This document shows, in pieces, positions 16,908 to 25,671 of a stretch of 64,000 nucleotides of DNA. The notes beneath the pieces are model-generated. The model made no database searches. It had not been told where the DNA came from and was given only the letters and a program-made list of their open reading frames with translations. The number at the start of each line of letters is the position of its first letter. The stretch's first letter is position 1. This stretch comes from G963678095 sp963678095 (GTDB taxonomy: Bacteria > Bacillota > Negativicutes > Selenomonadales > Selenomonadaceae): NCBI GenBank assembly GCA_963678095.2, contig OY782746.1, positions 620,001 through 684,000 of the forward strand, in the 5' to 3' direction. The position numbers and the translations under genes are program-made.

Positions 16908-17246
16908 TTATTCTTTTTCTTCAGCTTCAGCTTCATCCATGATCGCATCATATGCGGCCTGGACTTTTTCAAATTCTTCATCCGTAGGATCGACATATTC
17001 TTCTTCGCCCTGTTCGTTCGTTACGATCTTGGCGATCAGAACATCTTCGTCATCTTCGCAGCCACAACCGCAACCGCAGGCTTCGCCTTCTTCTTCGCCT
17101 TCGTGGATGCCAACGAGCAACGCATATTTTTCTTCGCCTACCGGAATAATCATCTCTTCGCGATAGTAAAATTCATTGCCGTCCTCGTCTGTCATAACTA
17201 CAACCATTTCTTCGTCATCTAATACTTCTTTTTCTTTATCTGTCAT
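16908..17246 (-). CDS. DUF1292 (YrzB-type) acidic protein with CGCGCGC insert
   Basis: A 112-residue, very acidic protein. The core (VVVMTDEDGNEFYYREEMIIP... YALLVG ... VLIAKIV) is the DUF1292 fold, found between ruvX and mltG in Firmicutes; its function is unknown. Residues 57-63 read CGCGCGC, four cysteines alternating with glycine inside an acidic linker, which looks able to bind metal. The C-terminus is a glutamate-rich helix. AGAGGTGATC precedes the ATG. It has its own near-consensus promoter and its own terminator. Confidence 0.88.
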   Translation of the reverse strand: MTDKEKEVLDDEEMVVVMTDEDGNEFYYREEMIIPVGEEKYALLVGIHEGEEEGEACGCGCGCEDDEDVLIAKIVTNEQGEEEYVDPTDEEFEKVQAAYDAIMDEAEAEEKE

Positions 17247-17301
17247 TCAGATCACCTCTTATTATTATTGGGTTCGTCCGCCCCTATTTTAATTATTCTT
17301 C

Positions 17302-17330
17302 ATTCTAACCTAGAAAAAACATCCTGTCAA
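17302..17330 (-). promoter_or_regulatory. Strong promoter for the DUF1292 gene
   Basis: On the minus strand a perfect TTGACA (17325-17330), a 17-base spacer and TAGAAT (17302-17307) lie in the gap after ruvX. With the terminator on the other side, the DUF1292 gene can be a monocistronic unit. Confidence 0.8.
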
Positions 17331-17336
17331 GCCGCC

Positions 17337-17750
17337 TTACACGCGGCTGTCGAGATACCCCTGCAGAATGAATACCGCCGCCATTTTATCGATGACCTTC
17401 TTGCGTTTGGCCCGGCTGACATCGGCAGCAATCAAGGATTTTGTCGCAGCTACCGTTGAGAGCCGTTCATCCCAAAAAACAATCTTTACCTGCGGCAAAA
17501 CAGTCCGAATTTCATCAGCAAAACTACGCACAATTTCACAGCGTTCGCCCTGCGTGCCATCCATATTCTTAGGCAACCCCACAACTAAGGTATCTGCCTC
17601 ATATTCAACAACCAGTTGTCCCAGCCGTTCCAGATCGCGTTCCAGATAAGTCCGGCGGATCGTCTCTATCCCCTGGGCCGTAAACAACAAGGCGTCACTG
17701 GCGGCAATACCGATCGTCCGGTCACCAACATCAAGTCCCAGTATTCTCAT
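17337..17750 (-). CDS. ruvX: RuvX/YqgF pre-16S rRNA nuclease
   Basis: A 137-residue RNase H-fold protein. It starts MRILGLDVGDRTIGIAASD with the catalytic aspartate, followed by LVVGLPKNMDGTQGERCE and VFWDERLSTVAATKSL. The family is required for 5' maturation of 16S rRNA and has been described as a putative Holliday junction resolvase. AAGGAAC precedes the ATG. It lies between ireB and the DUF1292 gene, as in B. subtilis (yrzL-yrrK-yrzB). Confidence 0.94.
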   Translation of the reverse strand: MRILGLDVGDRTIGIAASDALLFTAQGIETIRRTYLERDLERLGQLVVEYEADTLVVGLPKNMDGTQGERCEIVRSFADEIRTVLPQVKIVFWDERLSTVAATKSLIAADVSRAKRKKVIDKMAAVFILQGYLDSRV

Positions 17751-17765
17751 AAACAGTTCCTTGTC

Positions 17766-18020
17766 TTATTTATTATTTTCAAGATAAGAACGAATGAATT
17801 CCTCGAGAAGTTCATCGCGTTCAAGCTGCCGGATCATGCTGCGCGCATCATTGTGGCTGGTAACATAGGCCGGATCACCGGAAAGCAAATATCCCACCAA
17901 TTGATTAATCGGGTTATATCCTTTCTCCTCCATCGCCTGACAGACTTTACGGATTACATTGGCTGCTTTATTCTCTTCAGTGCCAAATTTAAACATCATC
18001 GTTTCTTCCATATTTGCCAT
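17766..18020 (-). CDS. IreB family regulatory phosphoprotein (DUF965)
   Basis: An 84-residue protein starting MANMEETMMFKFGTEENK, ending DELLEEFIRSYLENNK. The core VCQAMEEKGYNPINQLVGYL and GDPAYVTSHNDARSMIRQLERD is almost diagnostic of IreB/YrzL, a substrate of the PASTA-type Ser/Thr kinase in Enterococcus. The threonines near the N-terminus are the sites phosphorylated there. The start at 18020 is set by GAGGAGGGG upstream; longer frames lack one. It lies between alaS and ruvX, as expected. Confidence 0.92.
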   Translation of the reverse strand: MANMEETMMFKFGTEENKAANVIRKVCQAMEEKGYNPINQLVGYLLSGDPAYVTSHNDARSMIRQLERDELLEEFIRSYLENNK

Positions 18021-18149
18021 TGCTAACCCCTCCTCAAAACACTTGATCAAAACCGCCGGCGATAAAAATCCATCATACTGACGGTATCCGCCGTTGGTTT
18101 TAATCCCTAAATACCTATTTCGCCTAAAATCATTTATATCCTTTCAGGC

Positions 18150-18194
18150 AAAAAAATAAAAATAAAGCCGCTGCACAAGAAAAACTGCAGCGGC
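18150..18194 (-). terminator. Intrinsic terminator after alaS
   Basis: On the minus strand a 9-bp perfect stem GCCGCTGCA/TGCAGCGGC with a 10-base loop is followed by TTTATTTTTATTTTTTT. It is about 28 bases downstream of the alaS stop. The remaining space up to ireB (18021-18149) shows no further clear element. Confidence 0.92.
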
Positions 18195-18221
18195 CTCTCT
18201 CAAAAATCATCTTTAATTATC

Positions 18222-20840
18222 TTATTTCAATTGTTCTTTAATGACCGCTTGAGCCTTGTCAAATGCAGCCGGAATGTTTTCTGGCTGCCGGCCACCGGCC
18301 TGTGCCATATCCGGTCGTCCGCCGCCGCCGCCGCCGACTGCCTTAGCAGCTTCTTTTATGATTTTGCCGGCATGAATGCCTTTTTTCACAGCTTCGCCAC
18401 TGGCCTTAACCACAAGGTTCACCTTATCTTCACCAGCTGCCGCCAAAACAACAACGCCGTTTTCCAGCTTGTCGCAAGTCATATCGGCAATATTTCTGAG
18501 CTCATCCATATCAGCCGCATCAGCCTTAGCCACGATAACCTGGATGCCATTGACTTCCTGTACAGCCTGCAAGAGATTTTCCGCATCCGCTTTTGCTCTG
18601 GCCGTATGGAATTCATTGACCTGATGCTGCAGCTGCTTGCATTCGGCCAGAACACCATCAATGCGCCCCGGAATTTCTTCTTCCACCGGCACTCTGAGTT
18701 TTTCTGCCACCTGCTGCAAAATCTGCTGTTTGGCATTCATGTAAGCAATGGCTGCCTTGCCGGTAAGTGCCTCAATACGACGCACCCCGGAGGCCACACC
18801 CGATTCACTGACAAGCTTAAACATGCCAATCTGGCCAACATTTTTAACATGCGCCCCGCCGCACAGTTCCATGCTAAAGCCCGGAACTGACACCACGCGG
18901 ACAACATCGCCGTATTTCTCACCAAACAGTGCCATAGCACCTTTGGCTTTGGCTTCATCCTGCTTCATTTCACAGATTTCAACATCCGTGCCCTTTAAAA
19001 TTTCTTCATTGACTACAGCTTCGATTTCAGCCAGCTGTTCAGCTGTAACCGGTTCGAAATTTGAAAAGTCAAAGCGCAGGCGATCTGGTCCCACAGCGGA
19101 ACCAGCCTGGTTTACATGCTCACCGACAACCTGTTTCAAGGCTGCCTGCAACAAATGCGTCGCCGTGTGGTTGCGCGCCGAAGCGAGTTTTTTCACCTGG
19201 TCGATCACAAGAGTTACACGTTCACCGACTTTAACCGTGCCTTCGGTTACATAACCGACATGATACACGGTACCATTTGGCAGTTTTTTGGCAGTTTCTA
19301 CCGTGACTTTGCCAAATTCTCCTTCAAAGGTCCCCGTATCGCCAACCTGTCCGCCGCCTTCGGCATGAAACGGGGTAACATCGAGAATAATACCGGCCGT
19401 TTCCCCGTCCTGCAACGCATCGACAAGTTCACCATCTTTCCAAATACATGCAATATTGGCAGACACTGCCATTTCATCAACGGTAAGCTGCTCCGTATCA
19501 AGCGAACGCAGATCCGGAATCTCTACCCGCTGATTATCCTGACGGGCTGCACGAGCGCGTTCCCGCTGCTGTTTCATGGCTGCATCAAAAGCCTCTTTAT
19601 CGAGTTCCATGCCATTTTCCTGCAGAATTTCATCCGTCAGTTCCCAAGGGAAACCAAAGGTATCGTAAAGCTGGAAGCTCAGGTCGCCGGACAATACGGT
19701 TTTGCCCTCTTTTTTCAGATCCTCAATGTAACCGTTTAAAAGTTCCATCCCCTGGGTAAGCGTCGTATGGAAGCGGTCCTCTTCCAGGCTGATCACTTTT
19801 TTGATATATTCCTGCTTGGCTGTAAGCTCTTCAAACACACCATCATAAATCTTGATTACAGCATCGACGGCACCCGTCAAAAACTTGTCTTCAATGCCAA
19901 GCATGCGTCCATGGCGAATTGCCCGGCGCAAAATACGACGCAATACATAGCCACGGCCTTCATTCGACGGCAAAATACCATCCATGATCATAACCGTCAT
20001 GCTGCGGGCATGATCGGCAATAACCTTCAGCGATACATCTTGGGCTTCATCTTTGCCATAGGTTACGCCGGATACCTTACTTGCATATTCAATGATCGGA
20101 TACAATAGATCCGTTTCAAAGTTCGTGCGTTTCCCTTGCAGTACCGAAGCCAATCGTTCGAGGCCGGCACCTGTATCAATGTTTTTATTTACGAGCGGTA
20201 CGTATTCACCGTCTTCTGTACGGTCATACTGCGTGAACACGAGATTCCAGATTTCAAGGAAACGGTCGCAGTCACAGCCGACAGCGCAGTCAGGGCTGCC
20301 GCAGCCACGATCTTCCCCGAGATCGACATAGATCTCAGAATCCGGGCCGCATGGGCCGGGGCCGATCTCCCAGAAATTATCTTCCATCTTCACGATGTGC
20401 GCTGGATTTACGCCGACTTCTTCCGTCCAAATTTTGTAGGCTTCTTCATCCTTAGGGTAAATCGTAACCCAGAGTTTTTCCTCTGGTAATTCGAGTTCTT
20501 TTGTCAAGAACTCCCAGGCCCAAGCAATTGCCTCACGTTTGAAATAATCGCCAAAAGAAAAATTCCCCAGCATTTCAAAATAGGTCTGATGGCGAGCTGT
20601 ACGGCCTACATTTTCAATATCCCCCGTGCGCACACAGCGCTGGCTTGTCGTGATGCGCGTGTGCGGCGGTTTCATCTTACCGGTAAAAAAGGGTTTAAAC
20701 GGCGCCATGCCGGCCCCGATCATCAACAACGTCGGATCGTCCTGCGGGATCAAAGATGCACTCGGCAGTCTAAGATGTCCTTTGCCGACAAAGAACTGCA
20801 GGTATCTGTCGCGCAGTTCGTTACCACTCATAAATTTCAA
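18222..20840 (-). CDS. alaS: Alanyl-tRNA synthetase
   Basis: An 872-residue class II synthetase. The aminoacylation domain starts ELRDRYLQFFVGKGH with motif 2 around TSQRCVRTGD. The editing domain has the zinc-binding HTATHLL and CGGAHVKN motifs. The C-terminal oligomerisation domain ends in the glycine-rich AVGGGGGGRPDMAQAGG segment. The start is a TTG with GGAGG 9 bases upstream. It is transcribed alone or with readthrough; its own promoter is just upstream and a terminator just downstream. No T-box leader fits in the short upstream gap. Confidence 0.98.
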   Translation of the reverse strand: MKFMSGNELRDRYLQFFVGKGHLRLPSASLIPQDDPTLLMIGAGMAPFKPFFTGKMKPPHTRITTSQRCVRTGDIENVGRTARHQTYFEMLGNFSFGDYFKREAIAWAWEFLTKELELPEEKLWVTIYPKDEEAYKIWTEEVGVNPAHIVKMEDNFWEIGPGPCGPDSEIYVDLGEDRGCGSPDCAVGCDCDRFLEIWNLVFTQYDRTEDGEYVPLVNKNIDTGAGLERLASVLQGKRTNFETDLLYPIIEYASKVSGVTYGKDEAQDVSLKVIADHARSMTVMIMDGILPSNEGRGYVLRRILRRAIRHGRMLGIEDKFLTGAVDAVIKIYDGVFEELTAKQEYIKKVISLEEDRFHTTLTQGMELLNGYIEDLKKEGKTVLSGDLSFQLYDTFGFPWELTDEILQENGMELDKEAFDAAMKQQRERARAARQDNQRVEIPDLRSLDTEQLTVDEMAVSANIACIWKDGELVDALQDGETAGIILDVTPFHAEGGGQVGDTGTFEGEFGKVTVETAKKLPNGTVYHVGYVTEGTVKVGERVTLVIDQVKKLASARNHTATHLLQAALKQVVGEHVNQAGSAVGPDRLRFDFSNFEPVTAEQLAEIEAVVNEEILKGTDVEICEMKQDEAKAKGAMALFGEKYGDVVRVVSVPGFSMELCGGAHVKNVGQIGMFKLVSESGVASGVRRIEALTGKAAIAYMNAKQQILQQVAEKLRVPVEEEIPGRIDGVLAECKQLQHQVNEFHTARAKADAENLLQAVQEVNGIQVIVAKADAADMDELRNIADMTCDKLENGVVVLAAAGEDKVNLVVKASGEAVKKGIHAGKIIKEAAKAVGGGGGGRPDMAQAGGRQPENIPAAFDKAQAVIKEQLK

Positions 20841-20890
20841 ACTAATCGACCTCCACTAAAAATAGAGACTTAAATTAACATATCTATGCA

Positions 20891-20919
20891 ATTATATAAA
20901 ATTACCAGTTTAAAGTCAA
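20891..20919 (-). promoter_or_regulatory. Promoter for alaS
   Basis: On the minus strand TTGACT (20914-20919), a 17-base spacer and a perfect TATAAT (20891-20896) begin two bases after the mnmA stop codon. The predicted leader is only about 45 bases. Confidence 0.82.
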
Positions 20920-20920
20920 T

Positions 20921-22015
20921 TTACCCACGCAGTTCTTTGATGATGATGCCGCCGCCAATCACTTTATCCTCTTCGTAAAACACAACAGACTGCCCGGGTG
21001 TCACCGCTCGCTGCGGCTCCGCGAAAACGACCTTGACCTGCCCGCCCGGCAGTGGCGTCACAAGCGCTGCCGACTCCCGGCTGCCATAACGAATTTTAGC
21101 CGTTACCGCCAGCGGAGCTTCAAGACTGTCGATCATGATCCAGTTCATATCGGCGGCAATCAGCCCCCGGCAAAAGACATCACAATCCTCGCCGACAATG
21201 ACCTTGTTATCTTTCATATCCAGGCTGACGACATACAGCGGATGCTTGGCCGCAATGCCCAGCCCGCGCCGCTGGCCAATTGTATAAAGCGGCACTCCCT
21301 GATGATGCCCCAGTACCTTGCCATTGAGATCAACAATATCGCCCGGCTTCAATGCTGCCGGCACTTTTCCCCGCAGATAGGACTTGTAATCATCATTGGG
21401 CACAAAGCAGATTTCCTGACTTTCCGGCTTATTGGCTACCGGAAGATCGAGTTCTTCGGCCAGCTTTCTCGTCTGCACCTTGGTATAACCGCCAAGCGGC
21501 ATCAAAAAATGACGCAATGAATTTTGATTCAGATGATAGAGTACATAGGACTGATCCTTGGCCACATCGGCCCCCTTACGCAGCAGATAGCGCCCGTCCG
21601 CTCCCGGCTCAATTTTCGCATAATGTCCGGTTGCCACATACTCCGCGCCAAGCTCACGGCAACGCTCCAAAAGGCCTTCAAATTTCACATACCGATTGCA
21701 GGCAACGCAGGGATTCGGCGTCCTTCCGGCCGCATACTCATCGACAAAATAATCAACTACTGTCTTTTGGAACATCTCGCGGAAGTTCAGCACATAATGC
21801 GGAATCCCGATAATTTCCGCCACCCGGCGGGCATCCTCCACCGCCGACAGGGTACAGCACCCCTGATCATCTGCCGGATTAAAATCACGGCTGTCATCAC
21901 TCAGACGCATCGTCGCGCCGATTACTTCATAGCCCTCACGCACGAGAAGGGCAGCAGTCAACGAACTGTCCACCCCTCCGCTCATGGCTACAACCACTTT
22001 TGGTTTCGTACCCAT
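20921..22015 (-). CDS. mnmA: tRNA-uridine 2-sulfurtransferase MnmA
   Basis: About 364 residues. The PP-loop VVVAMSGGVDSSLTAALL is at the N-terminus. The catalytic cysteine pair is in GRTPNPCVACNRYVKF and ESQEICFVPNDDY. The C-terminal beta-barrel (GQRRGLGIA) is present. MnmA adds sulfur to C2 of U34 in tRNA-Lys/Glu/Gln, taking it from a cysteine desulfurase such as the one encoded just upstream. The ATG at 22015 is chosen because AAGGA lies 8 bases before it, but touches the alternative ATG at 22024. Confidence 0.96.
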   Translation of the reverse strand: MGTKPKVVVAMSGGVDSSLTAALLVREGYEVIGATMRLSDDSRDFNPADDQGCCTLSAVEDARRVAEIIGIPHYVLNFREMFQKTVVDYFVDEYAAGRTPNPCVACNRYVKFEGLLERCRELGAEYVATGHYAKIEPGADGRYLLRKGADVAKDQSYVLYHLNQNSLRHFLMPLGGYTKVQTRKLAEELDLPVANKPESQEICFVPNDDYKSYLRGKVPAALKPGDIVDLNGKVLGHHQGVPLYTIGQRRGLGIAAKHPLYVVSLDMKDNKVIVGEDCDVFCRGLIAADMNWIMIDSLEAPLAVTAKIRYGSRESAALVTPLPGGQVKVVFAEPQRAVTPGQSVVFYEEDKVIGGGIIIKELRG

Positions 22016-22099
22016 TTTATTCATCCTTACTCTTTAAAATATCGCTGAGTTTCCCCAGCAGCATAGTATATTCTTCTATAATAAAAAAATTGCTGCAGA

Positions 22100-23269
22100 T
22101 CATTGCCAGCCGCCCGACCCCTGTAAGCCCTCGAGTCGGCGAACAATCGCAACGAGCTGCTCCGCCAGATATTCAATCTCCGCCGCGGTATTTTCCCGGC
22201 CAAGACTGATCCGCAGCGAGCTTCGGGCCAGCTCCGGGGCAAGCCCCATTGCCAGCAGCACATGTGAGGGTTCGAGGCTCCCGGCGGCGCAGGCACTGCC
22301 GCTAGAAGCAGCAATGCCCGCCATATCAAGATTTAGCAGCAGTGACTCACCGCTGCTTCCCGGAAAGCTGAAATTGACATTGCCCGGCAGTCGCTGCTGC
22401 CGGTGCCCATTTAAGGCCGCCCGGGGAAGCTTCGCCTCAATCTCGTCAATCAGCTGCTTGCTCAGCCTACCCAGCCGCTCAGCTTCAGCCGCCTGCCCCG
22501 ACTGGGCTTTTTCGGCCGCCAGGCCGAGCCCCGCGATTGCCGGCACATTTTCCGTCCCTGCCCTAAGGCCCCGCTCCTGAGCGCCACCGGCAATCTGCGG
22601 TTCAAGCCGGATGCCACTGCGTACATAAAGTGCCCCGATACCCTTGGGACCATAAAACTTATGGCCGGAGAGCGACAGCAGGTCGATATTCATCGCCGCA
22701 ACATCAATCGGCAGATGGCCTACGGCCTGCACGGCGTCCGTATGAAACCAGATGCCGCGGTCGCGGGCAAGAGCTCCGATTTCACGAATCGGCTGAACCG
22801 TACCGACCTCATTGTTGGCAAACATCACACTGATCAATATGGTTTCATCGCGCAGTGCAGCACTAACCTCAGCCGGATCAATCCGTCCGTCTTTATCCGG
22901 TTGCAGATAGGTTACGGTAAATCCTTGTTCTTCCAATTGCTGGCAGCTGTGCAGCAGCGCATGGTGCTCCACAGCAGTTGTAACAATATGCTTCCCCCGC
23001 TGACGGCAGGCATAGGCCGCTCCCTTTAGCGCCAAATTGTCGCTCTCGCTGCCGCCGCTGGTGTATACAATTTCCTGCGGCCTGGCTCCAATGAGTTCCG
23101 CGAGCTGACGGCGGGCCTTGGCGACGATCGCCAGGGCCTCGCGACCAAAGCCGTGCACACTTGACGGGTTGCCGAACGAGCGAACCATAACATCCATCAT
23201 CAGCGCAGCCACCTCTTTGTCCGCCGGCGTCGTTGCTGCATAATCAAAATAAATGGGCTTCATCGGCAT
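22100..23269 (-). CDS. Cysteine desulfurase (IscS/NifS family)
   Basis: About 389 residues, class V PLP enzyme starting PMKPIYFDYAATTPADKEV. The PLP lysine is in LSLSGHKFYGPKGIGAL and the persulfide cysteine in AASSGSACAAGSLEPSHVLL. It releases sulfur from cysteine for Fe-S clusters and thiouridine. The start is ambiguous between 23269 and 23263; a longer frame overlapping rrf2 is unlikely. The order rrf2-desulfurase-mnmA indicates sulfur delivery to MnmA. No IscU gene follows, which favours a tRNA-thiolation (YrvO-like) role. Confidence 0.93.
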   Translation of the reverse strand: MPMKPIYFDYAATTPADKEVAALMMDVMVRSFGNPSSVHGFGREALAIVAKARRQLAELIGARPQEIVYTSGGSESDNLALKGAAYACRQRGKHIVTTAVEHHALLHSCQQLEEQGFTVTYLQPDKDGRIDPAEVSAALRDETILISVMFANNEVGTVQPIREIGALARDRGIWFHTDAVQAVGHLPIDVAAMNIDLLSLSGHKFYGPKGIGALYVRSGIRLEPQIAGGAQERGLRAGTENVPAIAGLGLAAEKAQSGQAAEAERLGRLSKQLIDEIEAKLPRAALNGHRQQRLPGNVNFSFPGSSGESLLLNLDMAGIAASSGSACAAGSLEPSHVLLAMGLAPELARSSLRISLGRENTAAEIEYLAEQLVAIVRRLEGLQGSGGWQ

Positions 23270-23270
23270 T

Positions 23271-23693
23271 TCACTTCTTTTCCTGGCACAGATCAGCCAG
23301 CGTGATGGAATCGAGCACATTCGTTATGCTGTCGCAAACTTTAGCCCAGATACCGCGCGTCACGCAAAGACCGGCCTTGGCACAGGTTTGTTCCTTGGCC
23401 GAAGCATCCGCCAGCAGGCAGTCGACAATTGCGATCGGCCCTTCCATTGCTGTTATGATCTCAGCAATCGTAATTTCCGCCGGTTCCTTGGCCAGCATAT
23501 AGCCTCCCTGGGCCCCGCGCACACTCTTGACAAACCCGTTATTGCGCAGCGTGCAAATCAGCTGCTCGAGATAATGCTCAGAAATTCCCTGTTTCAGGGC
23601 AATACTTTTGAGCGATATCGGACCGTCACCATAGTGCAGTGCCAGCTCATACATCGCAGTTACGCCATATCTTCCCTTCGTTGATATCTTCAT
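23271..23693 (-). CDS. Rrf2 family transcriptional regulator, IscR-like
   Basis: A 140-residue winged-helix regulator. The start MKISTKGRYGVTAMYELALHY and the wing segment KSVRGAQGGYMLAK are standard for Rrf2 proteins. Three cysteines at about 92, 104 and 110 resemble the IscR Fe-S ligands, but the first gap is 11 residues instead of the 5 of E. coli IscR. CymR of Bacillus lacks such cysteines. It heads the rrf2-desulfurase-mnmA run and probably controls it; an IscR-type half-operator lies in its own upstream region. GGAGGG precedes the ATG. Confidence 0.93.
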   Translation of the reverse strand: MKISTKGRYGVTAMYELALHYGDGPISLKSIALKQGISEHYLEQLICTLRNNGFVKSVRGAQGGYMLAKEPAEITIAEIITAMEGPIAIVDCLLADASAKEQTCAKAGLCVTRGIWAKVCDSITNVLDSITLADLCQEKK

Positions 23694-23722
23694 TGAAATC
23701 CCTCCGATTTTGCCCCGGTTTT

Positions 23723-23737
23723 ATTCCCGACTAAAAT
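23723..23737. promoter_or_regulatory. Candidate IscR/Rrf2 half-operator upstream of rrf2
   Basis: The plus strand reads ATTCCCGACTAAAAT, which matches the left half of the E. coli IscR type 1 site (ATAssYYGACTAAAA...). The right half is weak. It lies about 30 bases upstream of the rrf2 start, a place suited to autoregulation. The motif comparison is from memory. Confidence 0.4.
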
Positions 23738-23791
23738 AATAAGATTTTATTTCATCATATAACAAAGGGTTTGCTTTGTCAAAGACTTCCT

Positions 23792-25126
23792 TTAATTGCC
23801 ATTTTCCCAGCAATGCTTCAAATATTGCCGCATATTTTTTTCCTGCCCATTGTCGCTCGGGCGATAGTACCGGGTCCCCTTCAATTCCGCCGGCAGGTAT
23901 TGCTGCACCGTAAAATGGCCGGGAAAATCGTGCGGGTAAAGGTAATTCAGCCCATGGCCAAGCTTTGCCGCCCCTTTGTAGTGGGCATCGCGCAAATGTT
24001 CCGGTACCGCCCCGCAATTTTTGCCGCGGACATCTGCCAGGGCCTCATCAATCGCCAGATACGCCGCATTGCTTTTGGGGGCAGCCGCTATATAGCTGAC
24101 GGCCTGCGCCAGCGGAATTCTCGCTTCCGGCAGACCCAAAAACTGGACTGCCTGAACCGCTGCCATTGCCACTACCAGGGCCTGCGGATCCGCATTGCCG
24201 ACATCTTCGGCCGCACAGATAGCAATCCGCCGGGCAATGAAATTGACATCCTCCCCGGCCGCCAGCATGCGGGCCAGATAATGAATGGCCGCATCGGGAT
24301 CACTGCCACGCATACTCTTGATAAAGGCCGACACGGTGTCATAATGATTATCGCCCTTTTTATCATAGCGCTGTAAGCGTTCACCAACGACTTCCGCCAG
24401 CATTTTCTCTGTTATTTCACCGCCGGATCCCGGAACCATCGCCGCAACCTGTTCAAGAATATTCAGGGCCATCCGCGCATCGCCGCCGGCCACCTGGGCA
24501 ATCGCCCCCAGCAGTGATTGCGGACACGTAAGCTCCAGCCCCCCCAGTCCCCGAACCGGGTCCGTGAGGGCCTGCTGTAAAATCCGCACCAGCTGGGCTT
24601 CATTGAGCACATCAAGCTTTACGATCCGTACCCGCGACAGCAGGGCATGATTAACTTCAAAGTAAGGATTTTCCGTCGTCGCTCCGATCAGTACCAGCCG
24701 CCCGTCTTCAACATACGGCAGCAGTACATCCTGCTGACTTTTATTGAAGCGATGTATTTCATCAATAAATATAATGGTGCGCTTTTGATAGTATTTCCGC
24801 TGCTCGGCTGCCACCTCAACAATTTTTCTGATATCGGCAATGCCGGCCGAGACAGCATTCAATTTCTTGAAATCGCTGTCGGTCACAGCGGCCACCATCT
24901 GGGCCAGCGTCGTTTTGCCAGTTCCCGGCGGACCAAAAAAGATCAAGGACGGGATCTGGTCCTGCTCGATCATTTTTCGCAGATAGCGACCTTTTCCCAC
25001 CGCACTTTCCTGGCCGATAAACTCATCGAAATTTCGGGGGCGCATTCTCACGGCCAGTGGTTCATAACGATGCGCACTGCTTTGTTCCGCTCCCGAAAAC
25101 AAATCCATATCGTCCATATCCATCAC
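23792..25126 (-). CDS. rarA: Replication-associated recombination protein A (RarA/MgsA)
   Basis: A 444-residue AAA+ ATPase. The N-terminus has RMRPRNFDEFIGQESAVGKG, Walker A FFGPPGTGKTTLA near residue 70, Walker B TIIFIDEIHRFNKSQQD and sensor ATTENPYFEVNHALLSR. The C-terminal region (MRGSDPDAAIHYLARMLAAGE) and the final HFTVQQYLPAELKG are RarA-specific. RarA acts at stalled forks with SSB. The start overlaps the dut stop by 4 bases (ATGA type). About 100 bases separate its end from rrf2. Confidence 0.96.
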   Translation of the reverse strand: MMDMDDMDLFSGAEQSSAHRYEPLAVRMRPRNFDEFIGQESAVGKGRYLRKMIEQDQIPSLIFFGPPGTGKTTLAQMVAAVTDSDFKKLNAVSAGIADIRKIVEVAAEQRKYYQKRTIIFIDEIHRFNKSQQDVLLPYVEDGRLVLIGATTENPYFEVNHALLSRVRIVKLDVLNEAQLVRILQQALTDPVRGLGGLELTCPQSLLGAIAQVAGGDARMALNILEQVAAMVPGSGGEITEKMLAEVVGERLQRYDKKGDNHYDTVSAFIKSMRGSDPDAAIHYLARMLAAGEDVNFIARRIAICAAEDVGNADPQALVVAMAAVQAVQFLGLPEARIPLAQAVSYIAAAPKSNAAYLAIDEALADVRGKNCGAVPEHLRDAHYKGAAKLGHGLNYLYPHDFPGHFTVQQYLPAELKGTRYYRPSDNGQEKNMRQYLKHCWENGN

Positions 25127-25575
25127 ACTCCTGTTGAGCCCATGCCACCCTGACGCGCATTGCCGCAGCCCGGCATATCACCGTCGACCGTCAGGTATTT
25201 ATAGAAAATCCCCTGCGCAATGCGCATGCCCTTTTCTATTTTTACCGGTACTTCGCTATGATTGAAAATCGCAACCATGATATGCCCTTCATTGTCCGGG
25301 TTATTGTAGTAATCGGCATCGATAATTCCCTGCCCATTGATCAGGGACAGGTGATTTTTGATGGACAGCCCGGAGCGAATATGAACTCCCAGATATTCAT
25401 CCGGCAGCATATAGGCCTTAAGCCCCGTGGGAATAATTGCCACCTGATGTGGTGCCAGCGACACCGCCGCCGCTGCCGCTATATCATAGCCGGCACTGCT
25501 ACCGGTCTTTCTTTGCGGCAGCGCAATCGCCGCCATTTTATATTCTTCAATGATTTCAAAGCCTCGTGTTTTCAT
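25123..25575 (-). CDS. dut: dUTP diphosphatase
   Basis: A 150-residue trimeric-type dUTPase that produces dUMP and keeps uracil out of DNA. The motifs appear in order: AGYDIAAA, HIRSGLSIKN, GIIDADYYNNPDNEGHI, GMRIAQGIF, and the C-terminal phosphate-binding arm RQGGMGSTGV. It starts at ATG with a GGGGAGG box. It is translationally coupled to rarA and separated from hfq by an intrinsic terminator. Confidence 0.95.
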   Translation of the reverse strand: MKTRGFEIIEEYKMAAIALPQRKTGSSAGYDIAAAAAVSLAPHQVAIIPTGLKAYMLPDEYLGVHIRSGLSIKNHLSLINGQGIIDADYYNNPDNEGHIMVAIFNHSEVPVKIEKGMRIAQGIFYKYLTVDGDMPGCGNARQGGMGSTGV

Positions 25576-25615
25576 GATAAACCTCCCCAGGGAACTTTTG
25601 TTCCGTATTTCTCGT

Positions 25616-25650
25616 CAAAAAAGAGCAAAGCCGGCTTGCTGCTCTGCTCT
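25616..25650 (-). terminator. Intrinsic terminator after hfq
   Basis: On the minus strand GAGCA...TGCTC with an inner pairing around AGCC/GGCT is followed by TTTTTT. It lies about 20 bases after the hfq stop and ahead of dut. Confidence 0.7.
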
Positions 25651-25671
25651 TCTTCTCATCACTGTTGTTTA

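Noticed and set aside
20841..20920. T-box leader upstream of alaS
   Set aside because: The gap is only 80 bases and already contains the promoter and ribosome binding site; no specifier loop or T-box sequence is seen.
23721..24017. Open frame reading into the end of rarA in another phase
   Set aside because: It is a shadow of rarA in a different frame; the rarA frame itself is complete with all family motifs to its own stop at 23792.
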